Origin: Steinernema hermaphroditum
Taxonomy: Eukaryota; Nematoda; Chromadorea; Rhabditida; Steinernematidae
DNA: 64,000 bases
Reading direction: 5' to 3'
Assembly (NCBI GenBank): GCA_030435675.1
Contig: CM059621.1
Span: 13,826,001 to 13,890,000, forward strand
The translations under genes and the position numbers were made by a program. Each line of letters starts with the position of its first letter. Positions within the stretch are counted from its first letter, which is position 1. Below, in pieces: positions 41,720-53,630 of this stretch. The notes beneath the pieces were generated by a model. The model saw only the letters and a program-made list of their open reading frames with translations, did no database searches and was not told the DNA's origin.

Positions 41720-44659
41720 CTACACCATAAGCATAGGGAGAAGGAACGTCGGATATGCGCCGTTCTTCTTGAAGAGAGAAGCAACATCTTTTTCGCTCGC
41801 AGTGCGCGCCGGAGTGTGCACGATGACGATCTTATCGGCCTTCGGGTTGCCTTGTTTACGGATAATCTCAACGTCAAGAGAACAACCATTATCAAGGAAA
41901 GCGAACACAGGATTCACGCGATAGAGTTCGTTGTCGGAGCATTTCACTTTGATGGCTTGCCGTTCACCGGTCGTGTTCGTTAGCTTAATCTTTTGACTGC
42001 CTCCAGAGATATCCCAGCGGAGGTCCTTGGGCTCCATCTTCACTTCCTTCTTAACGTCTTCGGGCTTTGCTGCTTCGCCCTTTTTGTTGTCATCTTCATT
42101 TTTCGGGGGATCCTTCTTGTCCTCCTTCTCGCCTTCTTTTTTGGCATCTTCCTTTCCATCTTCCTTCTTGGCTTCTTCCTTTCCGTCGTCCTTCTTGGAT
42201 TCTTCCTTTTTGGGATCTTCCTTCTTGGATTCTTCCTTTTTGGGATCTTCCTTCTTGGATTCTTCCTTTTTGGGATCTTCCTTTTTGGATCCTTCCTTTT
42301 TGGGATCTTCCTTCTTAGATTCTTCCTTTTTGGGATCTTCCTTTTTGGATTCGACCTTTTCGTCCTCCTTTTTGGGATCTTCCTTTTTGGATTCGACCTT
42401 TTCGTCCTCCTTTTTGGGATCTTCCTTCTTGGATTCTTCCTTTTTAGGATCTTCCTTCTTGGATTCTTCTTTTTTGGGATCTTCCTTCTTGGATTCGACC
42501 TTTTCGTCCTCCTTTTTGAGATCTTCCTTCTTGGATGCCACCTTTTCGTCTTCCTTTTTGGGATCTTCCTTCTTGGACTCGACCTTTTCGTCATCCTTTT
42601 TGGGATCTTCCTTCTTGGACTCGACCTTTTCGTCCTCCTTTTTGGGATCTTCCTTCTTGGATACCACCTTTTCGTCCTCCTTTTTGGGATCTTCGTTCTT
42701 GGATATCACCTTTTCGTCCTCCTTTTTGGGATCTTCCTTCTTGGATGGGACTTTTTCGTCTTCCTTTTTAGGATCTTCCTTCTTGGATTCGACCTTTTCG
42801 TCTTCCTTTTTAGGATCTTCCTTCTTGGATTCGGCCTTTTCGTCCTCCTTTTTGGGATCTTCCTTCTTGGATGCGACCTTTTCGTCTTCCTTTTTGGGAT
42901 CTTCCTTCTTGGATTCGACCTTTTCGTCCCCCTTTTTGGGATCTTCCTTTCCGTCTTCTTTCTTAGCTTCTTCCTTTCCATCTTCTTTCTTAGCTGCTTC
43001 CTTTCCGTCTTCTTTCTTAGCTTCTTCTTTTCCCTCTTCTTTCTTCGCTCCTTCCTTTCCATCTTCTTTCTTAGTTGCTTCCTTTTCGCCCTCCTTCTTA
43101 GCTTCGTCTTTTCCATCTTCCTTTTTCGCCTCCTCTTTTCCCTCTTCTTTCTTGGCTTCCTCCTTCGCATCCTCCTTCTTGCTCTTCTCCTTTTCATCTT
43201 CCTTCTTGTTTGTCTCGCCCTCTTTCTTGCTCTTTTCCTTATCGTCGGCCTTCTTATTTTCCTCCTTCTCGCCTTCCTTCTCACCATCTTTTTTGCTTGG
43301 CTCTTTCTCTCCTTCCTTCTTTTCGCCTTCTTTCGGCTCGGGCTTCTTATCGGCATCCTTCTTGGAGTTCTCTGCTTCTTTTTTCTCCTCCTCTTTCTTT
43401 TCACCATCCTTTTTTCCTTCATCTTTCTTTTCGTCGCCCTTCTTTTCAGGGTCCTTCTTTTTATCGTCCTAGAATAGATTGATGTAGGATGCGATGACAC
43501 TGTTCAACACACCTTCTGTTCACCCTCCTTTTTCTCACCGTCCTTCTTTTCTTCCTCATCTTTTTTATCACCTTCCTTCTTTTCTTCCTCGTCTTTCTTA
43601 TCGCCTTCCTGAAAGAAAACATGAATGTACGAACAAGAAGAAATCCAACCTTCTCGTCTTTCTTATCCTTGTCGCTCTCCTTATCGGCGCCCTCTTTCTT
43701 TGACTTTCCCTTTTCCTTCTTGCTCTTTCCCTTCTTTTCATCATCTTTCTAGAAAAACAGCTGTGAAACAGTGGTAGTCATGGAAGGGATACCTTATCGG
43801 CTTCGTCGTTCTTAGTGTTTTCCTTTTCTTCGTCTTTCTTGGTATTCTCCTTTTCTTCGTCTTTCTTGCTCTTCTCCTTTTCTTCGTCCTTCTTGCTCTT
43901 CTCCTTTTCTTCATCTTTCTTGCTCTTCTCCTTTCCTTCGTCCTTCTTGCTCTTCTCCTTATCTTCGTCCTTCTTGCTCTTCTCCTTTTCTTCGTCCTTT
44001 TTGCTCTTCTCCTTTTCTTCATCCTTCTTGCTCTTCTCCTTTTCTTCGTCTTTCTTGCTCTTCTCCTTTTCTTCGTCCTTCTTACTCTTCTCCTTTTCTT
44101 CATCTTTCTTGCTCTTCTCCTTTCCTTCGTCCTTCTTGCTCTTCTCCTTATCTTCGTCCTTCTTGCTCTTTCCCTTTCCGTCCTTCTTTCCCTTCTTACC
44201 ACCTTCTTTCTTGCTCTTCTCTTTCTTTTCCTCCTTCTTACTCTTGCCCTTTTCTTTTTCCTCTTTCTTGCTCTTCTCCTCCTTCTTGCTCTTTCCATCC
44301 CTCTTGCTTTTGCTTTTTCCTTCTCTCTTGCTCTTTCCTTCTTTCTTGCTCTTTCCTTCCTTCTTGCTCTTTCCTTCCTTCTTGCTCTTTTCTTTCTCTT
44401 CCTTCTTTTCGACTGGCTTCGCTTCGGGAGCGGGAGCTTTGCCGGCAGCAGCAGCAGCAGCGGCTGGAGCTGCTGTCGGTGGGGCACCGGGTTTCGCTGG
44501 AGGGGCACCGGGTTTCGGTGGAATAACACCGGGTTTCGCTGGCGCAGCAGCGGCCGGAGGCTTAACGGGAGCCTTCTTCGGCTTGCATTGCACTATAGCA
44601 TATGCGGGGGCGGCGAGGCTCAGCACACTGGCGAGCAGAATGGCAGCAACCGAAAGCAT
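41720..44659 (-). CDS. Secreted-type KEKE-repeat protein with C-terminal MSP/SSP-like domain
   Basis: Exons 44659-43793, 43748-43650, 43608-43513 and 43468-41720, all phase 0, encode 936 residues. The N-terminus (MLSVAAILLASVLSLAAPAYA) is a signal peptide, followed by a Pro/Ala-rich stretch and then about 750 residues of Lys/Glu/Asp repeats: KSKKDEEKE units first, then SKKEDPKKEDEKVE units. The last about 105 residues form a globular domain with SGGSQKIKLTNTTGERQAIK, YRVNPVFAFLDNG and GNPKADKIVIVH, matching the MSP fold of nematode sperm-specific SSP-type proteins. Family knowledge: MSP/SSP proteins are cytosolic, about 110-130 residues and without signal peptides, so this fusion is unusual. 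It has a TATA box and a spliced 5' UTR (intron 44670-44770). Confidence 0.85.
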
Positions 44660-44911
44660 TTTCGGTGATCTACAAAAACGAGAGTTCAAAATGACACAAA
44701 GGGCACAGATGGCCGTTCACCGACTGGACATTATAAGTTCCAACAGCTCTACAAAATGAAGCGGACTCACCTGGACGGATGCTCTGCCTTCGGACCGATC
44801 AAATGACACGACTGGTGGCTGGCGTTGAGTCGATGTGCTGCGTGACGGGAGCGCTGGAAACCGATCGGAGTGTACACACCAGTACGAAGGAGCTCCGCTG
44901 CTGCGGTCTCT

Positions 44912-44920
44912 CCTTTTATA
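44912..44920 (-). promoter_or_regulatory. TATA box of KEKE/MSP gene
   Basis: TATAAAAGG on the minus strand. A 5' non-coding exon would start about 30 bp downstream and end at 44771 (CCAG/GTGAGT), spliced to 44669 just ahead of the ATG. Confidence 0.65.
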
Positions 44921-45191
44921 TCTTTCAGCAGTCTAGTCTTTTACGGATTGTCTGTCTTCTAAGGGCACCGCCAGCGGCAGAGTCATTTGCGAGGAAACGA
45001 GCGCCTAAAACGGTTGCAAATGTGGAGTCCTTGGACCAGAGAACATCTCTGACTAGAGTAGGCTGATGCCGGCGTGCCGGGACCCAACCTTTTTTGGTGA
45101 AGCATCGTGACCAAGTGGAGAAATTTGTCTCTGTGACCACCAACCTCACAAATATCTCCAGCTCTATTTGGGCAGTTATTTTATTTCATTT
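44921..45191. other. Intergenic
   Basis: Upstream flank of the KEKE/MSP gene and 3' flank of the coiled-coil gene. AAATGAAATAAAATAACT (minus, 45173-45190) contains the latter's polyadenylation signal. Confidence 0.5.
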
Positions 45192-45854
45192 TTACAAACT
45201 ACAATAGTTTTCCCCTTCTTCGTCCACTTCAGCGATAGTTGGAAGTGCCGGCTCATCCACATGAATGCGGAATCGCTTCGAATTTGGCTCAGAAGACGAC
45301 CTGACCATCAGGCGCTTCCGGAGCCGAGGCTCTGCAGTGGATAGGTCTTTATTCCAGCGCTGCTTCAGCTCGACCTTCTCGCCCTTCAATGCTTTGTTTG
45401 TCTTCTTCTCCGTTCTCAGTTTCCGGAGAAGTTCGTCGTTAATCTCTTCCAGCTCCACGACACGGTTTCTCAGCGCGACATCGTCAGATTTCACCTCAGG
45501 TGTCATGAGCTGCACTGTCTTTTCGCTTTCTTGGAGTGAAGTTTCAAGGTGTTCAACATTCTCTCTGAGTTCTTCGTTTTCAGCTTCGAACTCGTCACAC
45601 CGAGATGCGTACGAAGCGTTGATCGTTAGAAGCTCTGTGTTTTCCTTTTCCAACTGTTCAACCAAGCAGGCGTTCTCTCGTTTCTCCTCCAGCAACGTTT
45701 CTACCTCGGCGTTGAGCTCCTCGCAAGTGGTCAAAAGGAGATCTCGTTCGTTTTCGGTTTCTTGCAGCTGGACCTTCAAAGCGTCCTTTTCTTCGATAAG
45801 TTTCGCGATTACTTCGCTGAGGATGGAGATATTTTGGGCAAAGACGACTTCCAT
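45192..45854 (-). CDS. Coiled-coil protein
   Basis: Single exon, 220 residues. Residues about 10-165 are heptad-rich coiled coil (LIEEKDALKVQLQETENE; LEEINDELLRKLRTEKK), followed by a basic tail (RLRKRLMVRSSSEPNSKRFR), a plausible nuclear signal or phospho-site region, and an acidic end (EVDEEGENYCSL). A minus-strand TATAAGG at 45921-45927 lies about 70 bp upstream of the ATG. The absence of introns contrasts with its neighbours and could mean a retrocopy, but no poly-A tract or target duplication is seen. Family unrecognised. Confidence 0.75.
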   Translation of the reverse strand: MEVVFAQNISILSEVIAKLIEEKDALKVQLQETENERDLLLTTCEELNAEVETLLEEKRENACLVEQLEKENTELLTINASYASRCDEFEAENEELRENVEHLETSLQESEKTVQLMTPEVKSDDVALRNRVVELEEINDELLRKLRTEKKTNKALKGEKVELKQRWNKDLSTAEPRLRKRLMVRSSSEPNSKRFRIHVDEPALPTIAEVDEEGENYCSL

Positions 45855-46204
45855 TGTTGATAAGTGGTGGTGTCAGAAGTTTTTCTTCGACTCTCTGAAG
45901 AGTCGATAAGACAAACTAACCCTTATATGAAATAAAAAGTGATGCGAACGGTCGTTGTGGTGCTCAGTGCTGGCTGATGTAGCTAATTTTGGGACTGACT
46001 GTGGGACTTGGAGGGCTTTGAGGGATTCGTTCTGGGATTGCTGAATGAGACAGAGAGAGGCCGTCTACGGTAGCACTAAACAAGGACCCATGCATTTAAA
46101 GTTATTTTTGCTCTTGCCTTCACCACATGAATCCCAAATGGACCATTGAAAAGCGCTCGATTTGTTCCTCGAGATCATTATGACAAAGAACAGTGTGATT
46201 ATTT

Positions 46205-46395
46205 AATGTAGACAGAGCTTTCATTTGTGTCCCCAGCGATCGGTCGGTTCGTCCACTTAGTCTCTCTCTGCGGTTCGCTGAATGAGTTGAGTGAGCGGTC
46301 GTTCTCGGCCGTCGCTGTTGACGCAACATCTGGAACACCAAGGAGGTCGTAGTTTCATCAACCGGGCCAAGAACGCCGATAAACGCTGAGGGTCC
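46205..46395 (+). repeat. Dispersed repeat family R1, copy 4
   Basis: The longest R1 copy: contains CCCCAGCGATCGGTCGG, GAATGAGTTGAGTGAGCGG and GGTCGTAGTTTCATC. Confidence 0.6.
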
Positions 46396-47469
46396 GTTCA
46401 TACTCCGCAGAATACTTTTGGAGAGCTCCTACGGTTCACGTATGTGTACCTTGTGTCTTTTTCATCTTGGTATCATCATACAGTATCCCAACTTGGACAG
46501 GCCGATCCATGCTTGGTGAGCAAAGACTCTCTAACGCATATCACCATTTTACCGATCGCTTCCTAATCACGACGCGCCCGTTTCAACACTCTAACTTCCT
46601 CATCGTCGAGATTTCAGAATTTCGTTTGTTCTTGTCTAAAAGTGACGTTTTGAAGCGAAATTCAGAGAAACTCCATGAGGTGTAATAGGGTTACACCCAC
46701 TCTGCAAATCAAAATTCGATTGACCTTGAAATTCCGTTTGATAGCGGAGTTTACATACACGTTTGATAGCGGAGAAATGACGAGTGTGGAGAATAGGGAG
46801 TGTGATACTGTAGCGTGTTAATAACAGTCTAATACTGAATACAAAAAAACTGAGAGGAATGCATAACTTTCAATTTCATGCCGATTTCATGAAGCGAATG
46901 GAGACTGCCCTGATTGTTTGACGTTTCTTGCACCCACTGTCTGATTGTTCTTTTCCAAAAGCCTCTGTACAAAAGACGCCCACTCCGTACATTCACAAAT
47001 GCTGCAGAGCACTGTTTCTCGAGAAAAGTCGTCCGCTTCTCGTCAAAGACTCACTGTAGATTTGGGGCTGGTTTCGTGAAACCGTTAGGAGTCACATCTG
47101 GTCCTGTGCGTGGAACGGGTTTAATTACGTTCTTGGGGCGTCCTTTGAATTAAGTACGACCCTTGGATGTCACGACGCTACCGTTTTTAGCGCTACTGGT
47201 CCACACGATCCTGCGATTTTGATGTTGCAACTCTTCAACAAGTATTCTAGCCTCACATCAGAGATGACCTCACAGTCGGCTGGATCGAATGGATTAGCCG
47301 ATCTAGTCTACGACCCCTGTTCAATCGCCAACAAAGCACCCTGCAAGAAGAAGTGCTCCCAGTTGTGGAAAATGGGAAAACTACTTCACAAGTGAGAATA
47401 ATGGACGTTTCAGCAGAACTGGGCACCATCGCATAGAGTCTAAACTACTGAGACCTGAGAAAGGCTGTT

Positions 47470-47705
47470 GGGACAACTCTGTTTGGGCGTGTAACTCCCC
47501 ACATTTGAACCCTCTGGATTTCTCAGTTTGGAGCATTTTGGAGCCAAAAATCTCAGCTATGAAGCACACTAGCATGGACTCTCGGAAACAATCTCTCTCC
47601 TGGAAAGTTGGAACGATAGTAGAGAGGACAAATCAAAATAGAAGTCAACGTTGGCCACGTCGAAAACAATCCATAAAAGGTTGTTCGCCATGTTCGATTG
47701 CCTAG
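47470..47705 (+). pseudogene. Degenerate Tc1/mariner transposase fragment
   Basis: Reads HLNPLDFSVWSILEPKISAM followed by KHTSMDSRKQSL, corresponding to the SPDLNPLDYSVWxxLExxV signature around the last catalytic residue of mariner-like transposases; the Asp is already changed to His (SPHLNPLD). Upstream sequence to about 47160 has further diverged coding remnants with stops. The DNLNPLD-type motif differs from the YSPDIAPSEYY motif of the 13.4-14.3 kb element, so it is a different lineage. Confidence 0.75.
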
Positions 47706-48331
47706 AGCTCCCATTTACAAAGTAAATCTCTGCCAAAAACAGGTCCGAACTTTAGCTTTTCGATAAGAACGTCACAGGCCAAAGTATTGGAACGACCTCA
47801 TGTCCTTTCTCGCCTCACATCGATCTCCAAAGATCTCAATTTCTTTGGACTGCTTCGAAGTGTGTTCCGTTTTATTTTCGACGCTTTCGATCACTCACTC
47901 TTCGCCCCCTTGCTTTTTGGTGTTAATTAGAAAGTGTTGTTGACATGGCCGAGGATCCTTTGTTCCCGTCAAATCTCCCTTCCGATGGCGGCGGAGGCGA
48001 AAACATTGAAAACAGTCATTTTGCGCGAAGCTAATTAATTAATCGAATAATTCGACGATATTTAATTCATTTATTTTGTTACGCAGAGACGCGCCATCTC
48101 GCGCGCCAAAACATGACGCCGAGACGAAGAAGCCGAGGTGATGTGATGAAATTTCGATTTGTAATTCATCCGCCGTCTGTCGGCGCTACAAAACCGCCCC
48201 GCCGCCGGACCCAATTCCTGATGCAGCTCATGACATACACCCGCAAGCAGCTCAACCAAGAGGACACATTGAAAAGGCCAAATTATGAAATATTTCTATT
48301 AATTATTACGACAAAGAACACTATGAGAAGG

Positions 48332-49663
48332 TCAACATTCGAGACTGTGGATGAGCAGAGGCCGGTCGTCCATCGGGATCTCCAGGCGGAAACGGACCGT
48401 TTCGGGCGTCTGCGACGCCGATGCGAAGAGGATGAGGCCTCGCGGACATACCACAAGTGTTTCTGAGTCGGGCGCGCCATTGTGCTTCTTGCAGAACTTC
48501 TTGAGGCGGTAGGTGTAGGTTAGGAAGTCGCGGCCGGCCATAATGTCGACATGTGACTCACACTGAAATGGGCAAGGTCAAAACGGTGAGTTGATTAGGC
48601 TGAATTGGATTGAGCTCGGTCACCACGCATGCTTAACCTCTTTCTGACAAAGGCGCCTATTCTACTTACGTCGTCATTGTGAAGGTGAACTTCTTCCACC
48701 ACCACGAGAGTCCTTCCGGGAAAGGCGACAAAGCAGGTCGCGTTGAGCGAAGAAGATCTCAGCGAAAGAGTCCTACCGTAGTAGCTGTAGTCGAGGGTCT
48801 CATTGCAGTCTGAAGGCTCGGTTCAAGTAGCTTTCCTCCGATGGATGACCTACCTATCTCACTCCGCACCTCGTTCACGTCGAAGGCGATTTCTGTGGAG
48901 CTGAAGTACTGGATGACGATCTTGTGGCCTTCCGAGATGAACACCGAAATGTCGCTGTCACACATAGACACGGGGTCATTTCCCTTCTCGATTATCTGGA
49001 AGGATCCGGTATAGGCACGCCCCTGAGCGCCAGTGCCTACCACAACTCCGTCCGGCTTCAGCTCGCAGGCTTTCCTCAAGTTGTGGAACTCCACCTTGAC
49101 GGCGTTCCTTGCGTTCGCCTCCACGGTCACCGAACAAGGGACTGATCTCCGCGTGAGCGTGGTACGGTATTTGAGGGGGTAACTGTTGTGTGCGGATATG
49201 TGAGCTGAACACGTTTCTGAAAAGGGTACTGTAGGTGAAGAGGAGAACGGCTTCGTTTTTTGGACTCCGAGAGAGAGGCGGATTAGTGGGAATTAAATTT
49301 TTTGCTATTGTCAACAAGATGTGAACTTCTAATATGGGGTTTATGGCTCTTATGTGAATGGAGGGGGTTGTGATACCCGGTGCCGGTCTTTAGGCCAGGT
49401 CTTATCAGGGTAATTCGAATTTCTAGTGCACGAGGCCATTGAACGATCTACCCTCAAGTTCACCTTTATAATTCAATTCCAATCCATATCTTAGAGATAT
49501 CAAGTTAAGCCGATTTATGACGCATCGAGCCGCCATGGAAACCCCTTTTAGGTCCTACCACGACAAGCGATAATAGCTTACCAATTTTTTCGACATGATC
49601 GCTGGCGACGGAGATGAAAAGGAAAGGAGAGAGGACGGACAGTACGACGACGAAGCACTTCAT
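48332..49663 (-). CDS. Secreted protein with two CUB-like domains
   Basis: Exons 49663-49582, 49216-48854, 48809-48670 and 48562-48332 join in phase, 271 residues. A clear signal peptide (MKCFVVVLSVLSPFLFISVA) precedes two repeated Cys-containing beta-rich modules: the first has CSAHISAHNSYPLKYRT, CSVTVEANARNAVKVEFHNL and GHKIVIQYFSS, and the second begins DCNETLDYSYYGRTLSL and ends HSLEC. The pattern of YPxxY, hydrophobic strands and a second Cys pair is CUB-like as in nematode extracellular CUB-domain proteins. No protease domain or membrane anchor. Likely an extracellular or intestinal secreted protein; the assignment is at fold level only. Confidence 0.75.
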
Positions 49664-51088
49664 GGCTGAATCTGGAACAGAGCAACTGGAGTCAGATCGG
49701 TGGGGGATAAGCGGATTCGCGTGCGCCGGGGGGCGGCCTTCTACCGTAGAGGAAGGCGCCGGCTGCGTGGGGAAACGTTACTCACAGGCCGGAGTACAAA
49801 TCGTTGGAGCGCCTCCCCTCGCAGGAAGCCACGCCTCCACCGCTGACTCACTCGGCCTGGGAGGCTCCTGGGAAGCGATACAAAAACGATCTATTTGGGG
49901 GAACTGTTTGCAGCGTGCGTGGGGCTGAGTAAACAAAAAAGGGGCCAAAACAAAGTTGTCTCTGAAGCTCTTGGATGACATCTTGGATGACTAATGACAT
50001 GCGAACAGCGAAACACGATGGGAATCTCGGAGTGCCTTCCATTTCCGGAGCCGTGTTTTCGATACAAAAATAACCTCAATTTCGGTGACAAATAAGCTGC
50101 AAAGGTCGCGGAAGTTTCGCTAATGAACGAAATTTGTTTTTCTTCGAATAGAACGTGTCGACAAACAAATTATTTATGAGGAGTCAGGCGAGGGTTCGCC
50201 TGTGATGGGAACGCCTATTCGGCTGGCATAACCAGGTTAAGTTCATTACGCATGAGCACTTTGGTGACATCAAACTACTTCGCCGAGTACCGGATATATC
50301 ATATGAGATTATCCGACAAATAAGGCCCCACGTTGTACTGTGTGTTTTCTTCTCACTACTCCACTTATAGGATCCAATTTCTCCTACTCTCCAAAGTCGT
50401 TAGGCGCCTTACTCATGGAAAGGTCGTGGTGTCCACAAGTACCTTGTTATCGAACAGAGCAGCACGTGATCTAAGAGCCCAAAAGAGGCATTTATTTCGG
50501 GAATGCCACTGACGTCAGGAAGATGCCTACAATCTGATTATCTCTCGAAAATGAGCGCCTTTGGTGGGACGTGCAAGGTTGACGTGTGGTAAACATTGGT
50601 CTGACAGGCGTAAACGCTAGTTTTATACATTTATACAAAACAAAGAGTAATTATTCTATGTATAGAAAAGCGAATAAATGTACATTCTTGTCTCAACGGC
50701 TCTATTTGTGGATGACATTTCTGCGGTACCACAGTCGATCTGCAGGCAAATTACAGAAAGGTCATCGAGAAAAAAAAAGAAAAGAAACATACAAATGGAA
50801 CACACACACGAATACTGCAGGAAATCCTATAATTATTCTAGATTTTGTGGTTTCTATGCTGTGAGCCTCTTTGATGCCTTTGGAATGTTATCTTTAGTTT
50901 GTGTCGATCGGTTGGGCCAGCTACTTGTTGATTTCGTTTTGATCATATTCTACAGAAAAGGCACGAGCAAAACGAAAAAACGATGCACCTATACAGAAAA
51001 AAACATCCAGGGGTGCCCTATTGCAATAAAAAACAGTTTTGAATCTACAAAAGCCCTTCTTTGGGAAAAGGTGGGTTCGGCCAGTTTT

Positions 51089-51520
51089 ATAGCTGGTCGC
51101 CGAACCTTCGATAATAAAGCGCCACATTTCTGCAGAAATGTTCAGAAACGTTACTTACAAACCTTGGGGGTAACAAGGTTCAGCTCCGTAGGTTCAGTTC
51201 AGTCGTTTCTAGAGATTAGCAAACGTAGAAGAAGAGTGGCGAAAGTGCATGTCTGTATGGAGAGAAAAAAAGAGTTTACGAGTAAACTTGCCGATACAAG
51301 TGGATAGGCTCTTTCCCACGGCAATTTTTCGAAAAAAAAAGAACTTCCCATGATTTCAAAAGGTCAGATTATGGCAAGAATTTCACTGAGTTAAAGTCCG
51401 AGTTTTGTCCTTTTCCACATGATCGTGCGTTCCTGAAGTCAAGAAGGAGAGAGAAATCTTTCTGAAGGAAACACTTAGTGAGCGTTTTTGGTGAGATTTG
51501 AATGAGATGGTGCAAAAAGT
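51089..51520 (+). repeat. Dispersed repeat family R5, copy 1
   Basis: About 430 bp that reappears in reverse orientation at 60780-61220. Shared landmarks: CGCCGAACCTTCGATAATAA, CCACATTTCTGCAGAAATG, CGTAGAAGAAGAGTGGCGAA and CCCACGGCAATTTTTCGAAA. Both copies keep partly open frames (SFLEISKRRRRVAKVHVCM), so a coding origin is possible. Confidence 0.85.
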
Positions 51521-53408
51521 TTGTTCTAAATGACTAACATGACACCATGATAGACGTTAAATGTATCGAAGCTTCCGATCCAGGAAGAGGCACTGTGAAT
51601 AAGCAAGAAATAAGTATTCTCAAAGAGCCTATGTAAACGAGGACTTCCTTAAGACTTCCCTATTTCGAATGGTGATTGTATTTTTAACAGTTTTGGAACC
51701 ACTCTGAACAATCTGTTCTTTCGTTCATTAGCCACCAGTCGGGGTCGGTTCGGCTTTCAGTCTCGAAGACATAGTGAAAGTGGACCCGTCTCATCTGAAC
51801 TGTCTGTCGGAATCGGTTCCTATTTTATCTGCTGTCTTTTACCAGGCTAAAGAGCGGAAAGCATCTTCGATTCGTCATTCCCAATATGGCTTGCTTTGAC
51901 TACTCTAAACCGACCGACCGCTCCTCGAATGATCATTGGGTCTTAATGATTCCATATATACATTGAATAAGCAAACAATGTAGACGTGTTAGAATTCCGT
52001 TTAATGAGGGCCGTATTCACTGAAAATGCACGTTTTATATTTTCTCAAGTTCTAGTTGTAAAAGTCAGAGATAAAGCACAAAAACAAGCTGTTGTTCTTG
52101 GATTTATATTCGAAATTCTACGCAATCCCCCGTTTGTGCGTCGTTTTTCAAGCACTTCCGCATACATTCAGGCTGTCACTGTTTGTGGAAAAGTGGAAAA
52201 CTGTGGAAAACTACGAATTTCGAGATTACCATTTCTTATTTTGTTGTTGTTTTCCCTGGAATTTGGAACAAATTGAAATTGTATTATTCTCAATAAGAAT
52301 AAGAGTGCGTAAATCGCTCACGCCGTTCGGTTTTTGCTTTGAGTGTCATGGAGTACAATAGCATTGTTTCCGTCATTTTCCTGAAATTTGACTCAAAACG
52401 ACTTTCAGAAAGTGCTCCATGTTTTGTGTTTTACCATATGCTGTTTTCGGTGAAATTTCTGAGAGTACAAATAGATAGAAGTAGTTTCCTTTCACCCACA
52501 AACTGAATCTGTGAAAACGTGTGGCCAAAGGTCGATACCGTCGATTCGTCATCTCCAATATGGTTTGTTTTGACTACTCTATAGGATAACGTGGAATTTT
52601 GAACAGAACCTTTGAAATGGGGGCACTCTTCCATGTTGTTTTGAACAGAACGTGATTTAACAACTTAGCGCTCCGATGATTAATGCCTAAAAGCGGAACA
52701 AATGCCAGCTTCTTAATCGAATTGGTTGGATTTGTATCGCGTCGTATACACTAATTGAGTTCTTGCGTCAGTGAAAAAAAATTGGAAAAACGTGAAAAGT
52801 AAAAAAAATTAAAATTGAGCATTAGGAATCGGTGATATACGCAGGAAGGTAAGGGGGCGATGGTCAATGGTCAAAAAGTTGATTTTGCCTTGGCTGGTAC
52901 AGGAACGATGGGACTGAGTTTGCGTAGAGTGTATTGCGGGACTGGAGAGTCGAATGGATCTAAGCTTCCTTAGCCATGTTTCACTGTTTAAAACGACGAA
53001 AAATCTGAACTCTTCTTGGTGATCATGTGTGTCGTGGCAAGACCCAGCAGAAAGTTTTGCGCCTTTTGCTAGAAAGTTTGAGAGTATCATCTTGGAATGA
53101 CTGAATCTCAGCTGAAGAATCACGTCCGTTTTGCGCATCAGTCGCGCTTCAGTGGTGGGTCCTGCCACAACATGCCTGAGCGATCACGAAATGTTCATAT
53201 TTTTCGCCGTTTTTAGTCGAATTTTACTTGATCAGGTGCGCTCGACTCCCCAGCCTCCAGTCCACCTAATCTGGCACTTGGTGGTCTCCCCTTGTCTTAG
53301 TGCACACTTAAGTACAACCATTTTTTTTTGGAACCAACGATCTGGGCGATCATCCGAATGAACTTTACAGGTCGCGTACCAGGTCATCCTAAACAATCTC
53401 TTGCACTT

Positions 53409-53630
53409 TTAATTCGGGCTTTCGAACAGGAAGATCTTAAAAATACACCTCAAAAGATGCAGAGGCAACATCCAGGCTACCAGGACTAGGCCGTAAAAAG
53501 TGAAGAAAGCAATAAGCGTGCTGTCGTCATCGCTGTCCGTTCCATTTTTAGCGGACACATAAATCGTAATATGGTTCTGCTTCTTGAAAACCAAGAACCA
53601 CAGAGGAGAGTAACGAGTTTTAACGAGCAA
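53409..53630 (-). CDS. Possible terminal exon of membrane protein
   Basis: A minus-strand frame reading KNGTDSDDDSTLIAFFTFYG then a hydrophobic segment (LVLVAWMLPLHLLRCIF) and stop. It has no Met upstream, so it would be a terminal exon. The first exon was not found. Composition resembles the other small membrane proteins. Confidence 0.3.
   Translation of the reverse strand: MLVKTRYSPLWFLVFKKQNHITIYVSAKNGTDSDDDSTLIAFFTFYGLVLVAWMLPLHLLRCIFKIFLFESPN

Larger units (their letters stand above)
45855..48331. other. Gene-poor stretch with R1 and mariner debris
   Basis: Contains R1 copy 4 (46205-46395) and a transposase fragment (47470-47705). Other short frames (46467-46685, 46914-47153) have no support. 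A short frame starting MAEDPLFPSNL at 47945 stops after about 28 codons. Confidence 0.45.

Noticed and set aside
41993..43477. Plus-strand Phe/Leu- and Ser/Phe-rich frames of about 480-490 codons
   Set aside because: Antisense of Lys/Glu codons (AAG/GAA gives CTT/TTC) in the KEKE gene; the minus frame has signal peptide, splice sites and an MSP-like domain.
43815..44759. Plus-strand Phe/Ser-rich frame of 314 codons
   Set aside because: Same antisense effect over exon 1 of the KEKE gene.
47945..48035. Short plus-strand frame MAEDPLFPSNL...
   Set aside because: Only about 28 codons, no splice donor, no conservation evidence.
52809..53168. Minus-strand 119-codon frame with mixed composition
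   Set aside because: No splice sites, no motif, and neighbouring frames equally open; likely chance or transposon remnant.
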